Origin: Bin5 sp965242905
Lineage (GTDB): Bacteria > Chloroflexota > Anaerolineae > Caldilineales > Caldilineaceae
DNA length: 64,000 bases
NCBI GenBank assembly: GCA_965242905.1
Contig: CBDETM010000002.1
Location: 1,612,001-1,676,000 of the forward strand
Direction of reading: 5' to 3'
Shown here: positions 39,177-47,530 of the stretch, piece by piece
How the letters are laid out: the number at the start of each line of letters is the position of its first letter
Numbering within the stretch: the first letter of the stretch is position 1
The notes under the pieces: model-generated
What the model was told of the DNA's origin: nothing
Seen by the model: the letters and a program-made list of their open reading frames with translations, nothing else
The model's database searches: none
Translations under genes and position numbers: made by a program

Positions 39177-39210
39177 AAGAGGCACTGGCTGCTCCGCCAG
39201 TGCCTCTTCT
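39177..39210 (+). terminator. Terminator of hsp20
   Basis: Perfect 13-bp stem AAGAGGCACTGGC (39177-39189) with its complement (39196-39208), 6-nt loop, followed by a short pyrimidine run. Confidence 0.8.
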
Positions 39211-39239
39211 TGCACCTAGTCTCAGGTCCAAAATGGAGG

Positions 39240-39271
39240 GGGGCCCCGACAACCAGCTCTGTCGGGGCCCC
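39240..39271. terminator. Second hairpin downstream of hsp20
   Basis: Perfect 12-bp stem GGGGCCCCGACA (39240-39251) with TGTCGGGGCCCC (39260-39271), 8-nt loop, no T-run. Could be a backup terminator or an mRNA-stabilising structure. Confidence 0.5.
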
Positions 39272-39576
39272 ATAAGGAGGAAGGAAGGAGGATGGTCGCG
39301 GTAGAAGCTTAGGCGATGCCGACCCCACTCGGCACCAGCTTCAACCACTTGGGACAACTATACCCCAGATTCAGACGCCTTTCACCAAGCAAGTTGCACA
39401 ATGATTCCTCTGTTTGGCTGGATGGTTTGACCGCAAGAGGCGACTTTGGGGTGGAACTTCCGGTACAAGACGTACAGTATGTACAATCGCCGCGCTGCTT
39501 CGCGGTCGTGCGCGGTTCAGTGTCAGGCTGTGTTAGAATTGTGCGGCAGGCTTGGTTCCATACAGGACTCAGAGAG

Positions 39577-40701
39577 ATGACAGAGACAACCCTACCCCTG
39601 ACGGCCCGCGTCGCCTGCGCGGGTTGAGCCTCAAAGCTCCCTCCCGGGGCGTTGTCGCAGGTCGTGCGACAGATGGCTGCGGTCTTTCCGCAAACTGAAT
39701 ATCCGGATGTTCTGATCGGTTTGGGTAAACCTGACGATGCGGCTGTCTATCGCCTGGATGACGAACAAGTTCTCATTCAGACGACCGACTTCTTCACGCC
39801 AATCGTTGATGACCCCTGGCTGTACGGAGCGATTGCCGCGGCCAACTCGATGAGCGACGTGTACGCGATGGGCGGCGAGGTACGCGTCTGTCTCAATATT
39901 GCCGGATTTCCTGAAGATCTGCCTGCCGAGGTGGTAGCCGAGATCCTGGCGGGAGGTGCGGCCAAAGTGCAGGAGGCGGGTGCTGCGATCGCCGGAGGAC
40001 ATACGGTGACCAATCCAGAGCCGTTCTATGGATTGAGCGTCACAGGCGTCGCCGCCCCCAGCTCACTGTTTCGCAAAGGAAGCGCAGCGGCAGGTGATCA
40101 TATGGTGCTGACCAAAGCGCTGGGCACCGGCATCATCACCACAGCCGCTAAGCTCACAGGACAAGCAGAGAGCGCAGATTCGCGCAAGGCGCGGCACGCG
40201 TTGGGAAAACCAGACATTCAGCCATCCCATCTTGAAGCCGCCATCGGATCGATGACCCGCTTGAACCGCGCGGCTGCTCATGCAGGCTGTGCCGCGGGCG
40301 TACGGAGCGGCACGGATATCACCGGTTACGGCCTGTTGGGTCATGCGGTCGAACTGGCGACTGCGTCTGCCGCTGAGTCGCCGGTTCAACTCCAGATCGA
40401 GGCGGAGAGAGTGCCGGCCCTGCCGGGCGTCTTCGGTTATATCGAGGCAGGTTATCTGACGCGAGGCAGCGCGCGAAATCCTGAGCACTTTGGGGAGCAT
40501 GTGGCAACTGCCCCCGGCGTGACCGCGGCGCACATAACACTGTTATGGGAGGCTGAAACAAGCGGAGGTCTTCTGCTGGCGGTTCCGCCTTCGGGTCTCG
40601 GTCAGTTCCGAGACGTGTGTGAGGGGAATGAACAGCCCTTCTGGGAAATCGGGACCGTCGAGCCGGCCGGGAGGGATGAGGCAGTCATTAAGCTCCTTTA
40701 G
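39577..40701 (+). CDS. selD: Selenide, water dikinase (selenophosphate synthetase), selenocysteine-containing
   Basis: Makes selenophosphate, the selenium donor for selenocysteine tRNA and selenouridine. From ATG 39577 the frame runs MTETTLPLTARVACAG, then TGA (39625-39627), then ASKLPPGALSQVVRQMAA and on without a break to 40701: 374 residues. The TGA is codon 17 and is followed by Lys20, exactly where E. coli SelD has its catalytic Cys17 and Lys20; many SelD proteins have selenocysteine there. Downstream landmarks: DDAAVY, TTDFFTPIVDDP, NSMSDVYAMGG, AGGHTV, DITGYGLLGH. A gene finder would start at TTG 39652 and lose the active site. A SECIS-like hairpin lies at 39653-39671. selA, selB and selC must lie elsewhere. 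Confidence 0.9.
39625..39671 (+). promoter_or_regulatory. UGA (Sec) codon with bacterial SECIS-like hairpin
   Basis: Stem TGTCGCA (39653-39659) pairs perfectly with TGCGACA (39665-39671); the loop is GGTCG. The loop begins 32 nt after the UGA, inside the 16-37 nt range of the bacterial SECIS model, and starts with GG as required. The apical part GCAGGTC also occurs in the E. coli fdhF SECIS. Confidence 0.75.
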
Positions 40702-40830
40702 AAGACCACAGCAGCGCGGCTGCCAAAGCCGTGAAAGAGCAGACGCAGCAGCCACGTCCACGCCAGAGCGTCTCTCCAGCCTTTACCCGATTCGACATCA
40801 ATATATGCGGTGACGCAACTGTGTGGTTTT

Positions 40831-42027
40831 CTAGGCGGCACTGGATGAACCAAAGGGCCCATCGTCGTCATCGGGGCCCTGTTGGCCCTCGTCGCCCTCT
40901 CCGTCTCCCTCTTCGGTTGAAGGGGCGATAGCCTGTGGGCGAGCCCACTGTTCACTGCTCCAGTCGGTTCGCTCGTCGCCGCTGTTCACATCAGGTTCCT
41001 GGCCGGCCTGGGTGGAGAATTCGGCGAAGTCGTAGTATTCGTCCTCGCCCTCCTCTTCTGCGACAGGAAGCGGCCGGCCAGGCGTATCGACCACATAGCC
41101 GGTGTCGGCCATGGGGGGCGGTTCACTTTCCTGGTAAGGTACTTCGCCCTCGTCGGGAAGGCTGTCGGCAAAGTCCGAAACGGGTGGCGGCGCGCCGGCC
41201 AACGCGCTGACAGGCGTTGACATCGCCGGCATAGGCGAACGCGAACGCACCGGCGCCGGAAGAAGAGTGCGGTTCACCTCCCAAGCGCGGAAGCGGACTA
41301 TGGCCATTCCCAGCAGTGCGAGACCCAACAGAGCATAGAGGCCGAGGGCAACGACGAGTAACAGCAGGTTTACCAGGCCCATGACGGGAAGACCGGCGCC
41401 AATGCTTTCGAGCTGCGCAGCCAGGGGGCCGCTGTCCAAAACCTGGAGACGTAGAAAGTAACCCAACGCGATATAAAGGCCCACGGCTATAACCGTCATC
41501 ACCCAATTGCTCAGGACAGCGAGGAAGTAGTCCCCTGGGGTCGTTGTGAACTGCATGGGCTGGTCGCTCAGCGACACATGGTTCAGAATCTGGCTGCGCA
41601 GACGGTTGCGCCCCCAATAGTAGTAGAGCCCCAATGTCAGCGGCGTAAGGATAACGAGCAGAAACCATTCCCAGAATATGTCGATCGTTTTGCCCTCATA
41701 CTCCAGGCGCAGACCGTTGGGTGTGAGCGTGTGGGCGTATTGCCAGCGCAGCATTCTGGTAGCGGAGAAACCGAGAATCAGGTACAGCCCAAGCGTAATC
41801 AGCGTGAAGAATCCGATGACGATGAACTGCACAAACACTTCTGCACCTGAACCGTCAAACTCCAGTTGCTGGTCCTCAAGATATGAGTTTTCGGTGACAA
41901 TCCGTTGCCAGCGAGCATACCCCCAGGGGACGTAGATGCCCAGAGTAATGCCTGAAAGGATCGCTATCAGAATCAGATTTCCGAATACATTCAGCCAGCG
42001 GCCGCGAAACTCCAAGTTGGTAGGCAT
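40831..42027 (-). CDS. DUF898 (YjgN-like) multi-pass membrane protein
   Basis: 398 residues. DUF898 membrane module with recurring units of hydrophobic helix plus a turn: GITLGIYVPWGYARW near 26, LITLGLYLILGFSATRMLRW near 75-94, PLTLGLYYYWGRNRLRSQ near 132-149. These three repeats plus two more helices (near 170-250) form the membrane part. The last 140 residues are an acidic, Pro/Glu/Asp-rich cytoplasmic tail. Function of DUF898 is unknown. The promoter lies 70 bp upstream, and the ISKra4 element inserted just beyond its -35 box. Confidence 0.85.
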   Translation of the reverse strand: MPTNLEFRGRWLNVFGNLILIAILSGITLGIYVPWGYARWQRIVTENSYLEDQQLEFDGSGAEVFVQFIVIGFFTLITLGLYLILGFSATRMLRWQYAHTLTPNGLRLEYEGKTIDIFWEWFLLVILTPLTLGLYYYWGRNRLRSQILNHVSLSDQPMQFTTTPGDYFLAVLSNWVMTVIAVGLYIALGYFLRLQVLDSGPLAAQLESIGAGLPVMGLVNLLLLVVALGLYALLGLALLGMAIVRFRAWEVNRTLLPAPVRSRSPMPAMSTPVSALAGAPPPVSDFADSLPDEGEVPYQESEPPPMADTGYVVDTPGRPLPVAEEEGEDEYYDFAEFSTQAGQEPDVNSGDERTDWSSEQWARPQAIAPSTEEGDGEGDEGQQGPDDDDGPFGSSSAA

Positions 42028-42095
42028 GGCGGAACCCTTCCGAGTAAGAGGAGATCAATTGAAAGCCACAGGGGATCGTTCAAAGTTGTCAGACC

Positions 42096-42124
42096 AGTAT
42101 AGCCCACGGGCATTTGCTTGACAA
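42096..42124 (-). promoter_or_regulatory. Promoter of the DUF898 gene
   Basis: On the minus strand TTGTCA (42119-42124), 17-bp spacer, TATACT (42096-42101). The left target duplication of the insertion sequence starts 8 bp beyond the -35 box, so the promoter survived the insertion but lost any upstream control sequence. Confidence 0.65.
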
Positions 42125-42223
42125 AGTGGGTCTGTAAAGGGGTGCATCCCAGATTTTTTGAGAGGGGGAAGGGAGGTAGACTTGAGGTAGGAGAAAAGTA
42201 GAGAAGAGAAAGAGGGGAATGAG

Positions 42224-42592
42224 ATGAAACGAGAAGAGGCTAAGGCGAAGTTTATGCGAGGTGCGGAGGAGATGTTTGAGGCGATGTGGGATTGGGGGGA
42301 AGAGCATCCTGAAGCGAGTTTTGATGAGATTGCGGGCAAGTTGTCGCAAGAGCGGCGGGAGTTGATGGGAGAGATGCTGGGGGAGCTGTTGTTGCAACAT
42401 GGAGATGGGAGGTACGAGGAGGTGGAATGTCCGGAGTGTGGGCAGAAGACGAAATCGAATGGACGGCGCACGCGCAGGGTACTCCATGCTGAAGGGCAAG
42501 TAGAGGTGAAGCGAACCCATCGCCGCTGTCCGGAATGTGGACAGGGGATTTTTCCCCCTGGACCGCCGTCTTCGGTTGATAGAGCAACGTAG
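42224..42592 (+). CDS. ISKra4 transposase, N-terminal frame
   Basis: 122 residues: a helical acidic N-terminus, then a zinc-ribbon-like pair of CxxC motifs (VECPECGQKTKSNGRRTRR near 67-85 and RRCPECGQGIFP near 101-112), which is the DNA-binding start of ISKra4 transposases. It should continue FPLDRRLRL, but the frame runs into PPGPPSSVDRAT and stops. The catalytic part is in the +1 frame. The switch point is a run ATTTTTCCCCC (42549-42559). Confidence 0.85.
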   Translation: MKREEAKAKFMRGAEEMFEAMWDWGEEHPEASFDEIAGKLSQERRELMGEMLGELLLQHGDGRYEEVECPECGQKTKSNGRRTRRVLHAEGQVEVKRTHRRCPECGQGIFPPGPPSSVDRAT

Positions 42593-43571
42593 CTGGTCAC
42601 CGGGAACGATAGCGCAAGCATTGCGGATGGGCAGTGAGATTCCCTTTGCGCGTGCGGCCAGGCAGTTTGCGGAATTGACGCATGTGTCCATTTCGAGGAA
42701 CAGTCTGCAGCGGTTGGCGACGGAATATGGAGGGCGGTTGGTTGCGCAGCAAGCCCAGGAAGCGCAGGCTATGGTTCAGGTAGCGAGCAAAGAGAGAGAG
42801 GTGGTCTGGCGCGAGCGGGTGGAGCCGGCGAGCGATGTGATGAACATATCGATGGATGGTGCGATGGTCAATATCCGCGAGGAAGGCTGGAAAGAGGTGA
42901 AACTGGTTACCGTGTCCGCTGTACGCCATCAGCTGGATGCGGAGACAGGCAAAGCGGTCGCCCATCTCAGCGACCATAGCTATCGGGCAGGACTGTGGGA
43001 TGCCACCGAGTTCGGACAGCAGCAGTGGGCGGAAGCTTGTCGCCGGGGTGTGGAGAATGCCAACTATCTGAGCAGCGTCAATGACGGCGCAGCCTGGATC
43101 TGGAACATCGTGCGCATGTGCTACGGCAACTGCGTCGAAATCATCGACTGGTGGCACGCTGTCGAAAAGTTGTGGCTGATCGCACAACAGCGATTCGAGA
43201 CCGAATCAGAAGAGGCGACCGCGTGGGTCTCCGCCCAAAAACAACACCTGATTACAGGTCGTCTGCGCACTCTCCTGCACCACATCCGCCTACTCTACCC
43301 CAGAGGACGTCCCCTGCCTGACGACGTGCGTAACGCCATTCTCTACCTCTTCCACAATCGCTGGCGTATGCGCTATCACCTCTTCCGCAAGGCAGGTTAT
43401 CCCATCGGCAGTGGCACCGTCGAATCCGCCTGCAAACATGTCGTCCAGCAGCGCCTCAAGCAATCTGGTATGCGCTGGTCTCGTCCAGGCGCTCAAGCCA
43501 TGCTCGCTCTGCGCTCAACACTACTTAGCCAGCACCAACTCAACCCTCTTGCGCTCCTTGGCCTTACCTGA
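42537..43571 (+). CDS. ISKra4 transposase, C-terminal catalytic frame
   Basis: 344 residues in the +1 frame relative to the upstream part, overlapping it by 56 bp. RNase-H-like transposase landmarks: MNISMDGAMVNIREEGWKEV with the first catalytic Asp near 103, NDGAAWIWNIVRMCYGNCVE then IIDWWHAVEKLW with the second Asp near 205, and YPIGSGTVESACKHVVQQRL with the Glu near 296, then KQSGMRWSRPGAQAMLALR. Full transposase would need a +1 (or -2) shift; it may be programmed, or one extra C in the homopolymer may have inactivated the element. Confidence 0.88.
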   Translation: MDRGFFPLDRRLRLIEQRSWSPGTIAQALRMGSEIPFARAARQFAELTHVSISRNSLQRLATEYGGRLVAQQAQEAQAMVQVASKEREVVWRERVEPASDVMNISMDGAMVNIREEGWKEVKLVTVSAVRHQLDAETGKAVAHLSDHSYRAGLWDATEFGQQQWAEACRRGVENANYLSSVNDGAAWIWNIVRMCYGNCVEIIDWWHAVEKLWLIAQQRFETESEEATAWVSAQKQHLITGRLRTLLHHIRLLYPRGRPLPDDVRNAILYLFHNRWRMRYHLFRKAGYPIGSGTVESACKHVVQQRLKQSGMRWSRPGAQAMLALRSTLLSQHQLNPLALLGLT

Positions 43572-43632
43572 CCCAGCAACCAATTTGGGATGCACCCCTG
43601 TAAAGTCGGGCAACTGGTCCTGTTCATGCGTA

Positions 43633-44838
43633 TCAGACTACGCCGTTGTCATGCAAGGCCTGGATTTCCGCCTCCGTGAGAGCCAGCTTTTCGCGCAGCA
43701 ACTCATCGGTGTGCTCGCCGAGCAGCGGCGGCGGCCGGAATATCTGCGCCGGCGTGCGGTCCAGCTTGGGCACGGGCCCAACCAGCCTGATCCTGTCTCC
43801 GTGACCGTCGGTTACCGTTTGCACCATCTGCCGGTGCTGGGCCTGGTGGGCCTCCAACGCGGTCGGAATGTCATTGACCGGGCCGCAGGGTACGCCCGCG
43901 GCGCGCAGTCTTCGGATCCACTCATCGGTGGCGTGCTGACGGAAATGATCGGCCAACGCGGGAATGAGTTGCTCACGAAAGCGCACCCGGGCCGGATTCG
44001 AGGCAAAGCGTTTGTCGTCTGCCCAAGCGTGTTCCCCTACGACCTCTGCAAGTGAAGCGAACTGCCCATCGTTGCCCACCGCCAACATGAGATGGCCGTC
44101 GGCGGTGGCGAAGGTCTGATAGGGCACGACGGTGCCATGGGCGTTGCCGTAGCGGCGGGGCGGTTCGCCGGACAGGAGATAGCCAGCGGCGACGTTGGCC
44201 AGCCAGCTTAACTGGGTATCATAGAGCGCGATATCGATTTGCTGGCCTTCGCCGGTCCGATCGCGATGCTGCAGGGCCGTCAGGATCGCCACCGCCGCCT
44301 GCAGGCCGACGGTGATGTCGACGATCGCCACCCCCACTTTGAATGGCTCGCCATCGGTACCCTCGCTGGTTGGACCGGTGATGCTCATGATACCGCCCTG
44401 GGCCTGGATGACGGCGTCATAGCCGGGAAGCTCGCGGTCGGGGCCGGTCTGGCCATAGCCAGTGATGGCGCAGTAGATCAGGCCGGGATTGTCGGTGCGG
44501 AGGCTTTCATAGCTCAGGCCCAGCCGTTCCATGCCGCCGGCCTTGAAGTTCTCGACAACGACATCGGCCTGTGCGGCCAGCTGCCGGAAGATCTTCTGAC
44601 CGGCGTCGGTTTTCAGATTCAAGGTGAGGCTGCGCTTGTTGCGATTGGCACAGAGGAAGTATGCACTCTGCCCGCCGTCGGTAAATGGGGGGCCCCAGTG
44701 GCGGGAGTCGTCCCCCCGGCCGGGCTGCTCGATCTTAATGACCTCGGCGCCGAAATCACCCAGGGTCATGGTGGCATAGGGCCCGGCGAGGACGCGCGAA
44801 AGGTCGAGAACGGTGATATGGGACAGAGCGTGGCGCAT
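43633..44838 (-). CDS. CaiB/BaiF family (class III) CoA-transferase
   Basis: 401 residues. Moves CoA between carboxylic acids through an aspartyl-CoA thioester. Signature LDLSRVLAGPYATMTLGDFG then AEVIKIEQPGRGDDSR at the N-terminus, DVVVENFKAGGMERLGLSYE near 95-114, catalytic Asp in LPGYDAVIQAQGG near 142, and GVPCGPVNDIPTALEAHQAQ near 318. The exact acids cannot be told from sequence; formyl-, succinyl- and carnitine-type enzymes all look like this. It stands alone on the minus strand, its 3' end 28 bp from the insertion-sequence target duplication. Confidence 0.93.
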   Translation of the reverse strand: MRHALSHITVLDLSRVLAGPYATMTLGDFGAEVIKIEQPGRGDDSRHWGPPFTDGGQSAYFLCANRNKRSLTLNLKTDAGQKIFRQLAAQADVVVENFKAGGMERLGLSYESLRTDNPGLIYCAITGYGQTGPDRELPGYDAVIQAQGGIMSITGPTSEGTDGEPFKVGVAIVDITVGLQAAVAILTALQHRDRTGEGQQIDIALYDTQLSWLANVAAGYLLSGEPPRRYGNAHGTVVPYQTFATADGHLMLAVGNDGQFASLAEVVGEHAWADDKRFASNPARVRFREQLIPALADHFRQHATDEWIRRLRAAGVPCGPVNDIPTALEAHQAQHRQMVQTVTDGHGDRIRLVGPVPKLDRTPAQIFRPPPLLGEHTDELLREKLALTEAEIQALHDNGVV

Positions 44839-44889
44839 AGGAGAGGCGCGGGGCGGTTGGCGTGAAGGAGTTAGCCGGAAGGCAAGAGA

Positions 44890-45453
44890 CTAGAAGGCGA
44901 AGAGCTCGGAAACGGGAAGCGTGAAACCGGTCAGCGGCCCGGCGCCAACCAGCGTGTCGCCAGTGCGCAGAGCGGTGCGCTGCGAAGCGGAAGGGTAGAC
45001 GAAGACGGTCTCTTCGCCAGGGTCGACGATCCAGAGTGTATCAACGCCTATGGAGAAGTAGTCATTGATCTTCTGGCGCGTCTCTGCCCAACTGTCGGTG
45101 GGGGACAGGATCTCTACTACGAGATCCGGTGCAACGTCGATAAAACCTGACGGCGGGCCATCCGGTAGTTTAGCACGGGACCAGAAGGCTAGATCTGCGC
45201 CGCGTATCCGATCCGGGTCGTGCCGGATATAGATACCGATTTCTCCGACCAAGCACCAGCCAGCTTCTGTGTCTTCTACAAAGGTACCCAAGCGGCGACC
45301 GAGCCTTGATTCGAGGAACCCGTGTATTCCACCGGCTGGGCTCAATCTTACGATCACTCCGTCAATGAGTTCGCAGGGGCCGATGTCACCCATTGCCAGC
45401 AGTTCGGCGCCGGTGACAGTTCCAGTCGTTGTTTGCATTGGTAGCGCAGTCAT
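44890..45453 (-). CDS. Uma2 family endonuclease-like protein (copy 1)
   Basis: 187 residues from ATG 45453; the open frame reaches 45669, but the paralogue next door starts at the equivalent codon. Uma2 (DUF820) proteins have a PD-(D/E)XK restriction-endonuclease-like fold: CELIDGVIVRLSPAGGIHGF near 32-51, the active-site stretch RGADLAFWSRAKLPDG then IDVAPDLVVEILSPTD with D and E-x-L, and YFSIGVDTLWIVDPGEETVF. Role in cells is unknown; they are multiplied in Chloroflexota and cyanobacteria. Tandem duplicate of 45724-46287. Confidence 0.88.
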   Translation of the reverse strand: MTALPMQTTTGTVTGAELLAMGDIGPCELIDGVIVRLSPAGGIHGFLESRLGRRLGTFVEDTEAGWCLVGEIGIYIRHDPDRIRGADLAFWSRAKLPDGPPSGFIDVAPDLVVEILSPTDSWAETRQKINDYFSIGVDTLWIVDPGEETVFVYPSASQRTALRTGDTLVGAGPLTGFTLPVSELFAF

Positions 45454-45723
45454 CGGTCTGGTCCTTGTATCCCTTCCGACACGTGTATCTTGACCCGTTT
45501 GACACAATTGCCGGAAAGAGAACCGTCGGTCTTCGACATGCAGTATAGCATACCTGCTATTGATGGAGAGAAGCGTCGGCACACGGCTTGAGGGCCGTTC
45601 TTCTTGCACTTGGTGGCGGGGGAGACGTCGTTGTCCTGACACCCTATAACGGTAAGGATGCGCTATCATTCAGGCCGAGGCGCGGGGTGGCTGGCGTGAA
45701 GCAGTAGGCGGGCAGGTGAGAGG

Positions 45724-46287
45724 TCAGAAGGCGAAGAGTTCGGAAACGGGAAGCGTGAAACCGGTCAGCGGCCCGGTGCCGACCAGCGTGTCGCCAGTGC
45801 GCAGAGCGGTGCGTTGGGAAGGCGAACGGTACACGAAGACGGTTTCCTCGTCAGGGTCGACGATCCAGAGTGAGTCAACTCCGATCGAGAAGTAGTCATC
45901 GATCTTCTGACGCATGTCGGCCCAGCGGTCGGTGGGGGACAAAATCTCCACAACCAGATCGGGCGCGACTTCGCTGAAACCGGTTGATGGACCATCAGGA
46001 AGTCTCTCTTGAGACCAGAAGGCGAGATCAGCTCCGCGTATCCGGTCTGGGTTGTGTCGGATATATATGCCAACCTCGCCACCCAATATCCAACCGGTTT
46101 GCGCGTCCTGAATGAATCTATATAGGAAGAACGTGAGTCTGGATTCAAGGTAGCCATGTACCTCACCCGCTGGACTCATTCTAACGATTTCTCCATCAAT
46201 GAGTTCACAAGGTCCGATGTCACCCATTGCCTGAAGTTCGGCGGCGGTTACGAGTCTAGTTGTAGTTTCTGTTGGTTGCGCTGGCAT
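45724..46287 (-). CDS. Uma2 family endonuclease-like protein (copy 2)
   Basis: 187 residues, same length as copy 1 and colinear with it throughout (MGDIGPCELIDGEIVRMSPA; RIRGADLAFWSQERLPDG; FSEVAPDLVVEILSPTD; SLWIVDPDEETVFVYRSPSQ). The catalytic-like Asp and Glu residues are kept in both. The last 20 residues are the same in both except for one change (LVGTGPLTGFTLPVSELFAF). Flanking DNA is duplicated with the gene, so this is a segmental tandem duplication. Confidence 0.88.
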   Translation of the reverse strand: MPAQPTETTTRLVTAAELQAMGDIGPCELIDGEIVRMSPAGEVHGYLESRLTFFLYRFIQDAQTGWILGGEVGIYIRHNPDRIRGADLAFWSQERLPDGPSTGFSEVAPDLVVEILSPTDRWADMRQKIDDYFSIGVDSLWIVDPDEETVFVYRSPSQRTALRTGDTLVGTGPLTGFTLPVSELFAF

Positions 46288-46420
46288 CAGTCTGGTCCGT
46301 GTTTCCCACTGCGCGCGTGTTTACCAGCTTGGGCGCCATATCCATCGGAAATGAACCGACAGTCTTCGGCATGCAGTATAGCATACCTCGCGACAGGCGC
46401 GACACAGCTGACTTGAAACG

Positions 46421-46785
46421 GTTGCATCCCAGATTTGGGATGGGAACAGTCTGGCGGGGAATCCATGCCAGCGGCGGCGGGAATCGTTTACCGGCAGGTG
46501 GAGAGGTGCGGGGCAGGCGCCGGGCGTGGCCGTACGGTGGCGTTCGTCAGTTGGGTCGGGTGCGAGGGCAGGCACGTTAGGGGATCTGATGGGACTGGCG
46601 GGACGTGGTCGGGGTGGACACGTTCGATTAGGCACCTGTTACCAATACCGACACCCGGTCGTGTAGGCATTTAGGGGGGGCGTTGCGGGGGCGGAGCCCC
46701 CGCACAAGGGAGGGCCGAATAGGCCCGACCGCCCAAATGCGAGGAGAGAGTGGAGTGGAGAGGAGTGAGAAAAGAGAAGCATCTT
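46421..46785 (+). repeat. Interspersed repeat family, copy C
   Basis: About 365 bp. It begins GGTTGCATCCCAGATTTGGG, one base different from the copy B left end. Blocks are in the same order as A and B, with the invariant core at 46678-46734 and the purine tail at about 46740-46779. No ISKra4-like right end is visible. It lies directly upstream of the second Uma2 gene. Confidence 0.8.
46678..46734 (+). ncRNA. Conserved 57-nt core, predicted three-way junction (copy C)
   Basis: Identical to the cores at 14001-14057 and 22946-23002. Same outer stem and two hairpins. Transcription is not shown. Confidence 0.45.
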
Positions 46786-46885
46786 CGACATGCTGAATAT
46801 TGATCGCCATTGGGCAGGGACTCAGCAGTCACCGATGAGAGGTAAAGAAAGATCGCCCTATCGAGCGCGCAGTCGGCGCTGATTG

Positions 46886-46913
46886 TTGTTCATCGAGGAA
46901 AGGGCACTATAAT
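46886..46913 (+). promoter_or_regulatory. Promoter of the cyclophilin gene
   Basis: TTGTTC (46886-46891), 16-bp spacer, TATAAT (46908-46913). Predicted start near 46920 gives a leader of about 120 nt. Confidence 0.6.
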
Positions 46914-47042
46914 GCAGACAGAGTCCGGCCGGTATCCTCCGCGCTGCTTTCGTGACACTGGCTCTACCCACTGCAAGCGACACCTTTGCTGAGAGAGGCG
47001 GGAGGGCCACTTTACTCATTCAGACACCGAAAGGAAATGCTT

Positions 47043-47522
47043 GTGACGCAGTATTCATCTCCCCCGGCGATGCAGATCGATCCGACGAAGAGCTACACGG
47101 CCAGGATCCAGACCAACCGCGGGGATATCGTCATTGACCTTTACGCCGACAAGGTGCCGAACACGGTCAACAATTTCGTAGCGCTGGCACGCGACGGCTA
47201 TTACGACGGCGTCAGCTTTCACCGCGTAATTGCCGATTTCATGGTTCAGGGCGGCGACCCTACCGGCAGTGGGCGGGGCGGCCCCGGCTACCAGTTCAAC
47301 GACGAATTTCATCCGGAACTGGTGCATGACGGACCCGGCGTGCTCAGCATGGCCAACGCCGGACCCAACACGAACGGCAGCCAGTTCTTCATCACCCATG
47401 TGGCAACGAACTGGCTAGACAATAAACACTCCGTCTTCGGCAAAGTGCGCAGCGGCCAGGATGTCGTCGATGCGATTCAGCAAGGAGATGTGATGGAGAA
47501 AGTTGAAATCGAGGAAAGTTAA
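47043..47522 (+). CDS. Peptidyl-prolyl cis-trans isomerase, cyclophilin type
   Basis: 159 residues. Start chosen as GTG 47043, 8 nt after AAAGGA; ATG 47037 is only 2 nt from that site, and the frame is open to 46986. Cyclophilin landmarks: DKVPNTVNNFVALARDGYYD near 36-55, the active-site FHRVIADFMVQGGDPTGSGR with the catalytic Arg near 62, GVLSMANAGPNTNGSQFFIT near 97-116 and WLDNKHSVFGKV. Speeds X-Pro isomerisation during folding; no signal peptide, so cytoplasmic. Followed by a strong shared hairpin. Confidence 0.95.
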   Translation: MTQYSSPPAMQIDPTKSYTARIQTNRGDIVIDLYADKVPNTVNNFVALARDGYYDGVSFHRVIADFMVQGGDPTGSGRGGPGYQFNDEFHPELVHDGPGVLSMANAGPNTNGSQFFITHVATNWLDNKHSVFGKVRSGQDVVDAIQQGDVMEKVEIEES

Positions 47523-47530
47523 AGGCGGCA

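Larger units (their letters stand above)
42140..43597 (+). mobile_element. ISKra4-family insertion sequence
   Basis: 1458 bp. Left end GGGTGCATCCCAGATT, right end AATTTGGGATGCACCC: inverted repeats that agree at 15 of 16 positions. It is flanked by an exact 8-bp target duplication CTGTAAAG (42132-42139 and 43598-43605), so the insertion is recent enough to be unaltered. It encodes a transposase in two overlapping frames. It sits between the DUF898 promoter and the 3' end of the CoA-transferase gene and disrupts neither. Confidence 0.9.
44844..46390. repeat. Tandem segmental duplication carrying two Uma2 genes
   Basis: Unit 1 about 44844-45560, unit 2 about 45676-46390. The downstream flanks share GAGGCGCGGGG and TGGCGTGAAG followed by GAAGGCGAAGAG; the upstream flanks share CATGCAGTATAGCATACC (45538-45555 and 46370-46387). 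About 115 bp of unrelated sequence separates the units. Confidence 0.75.
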
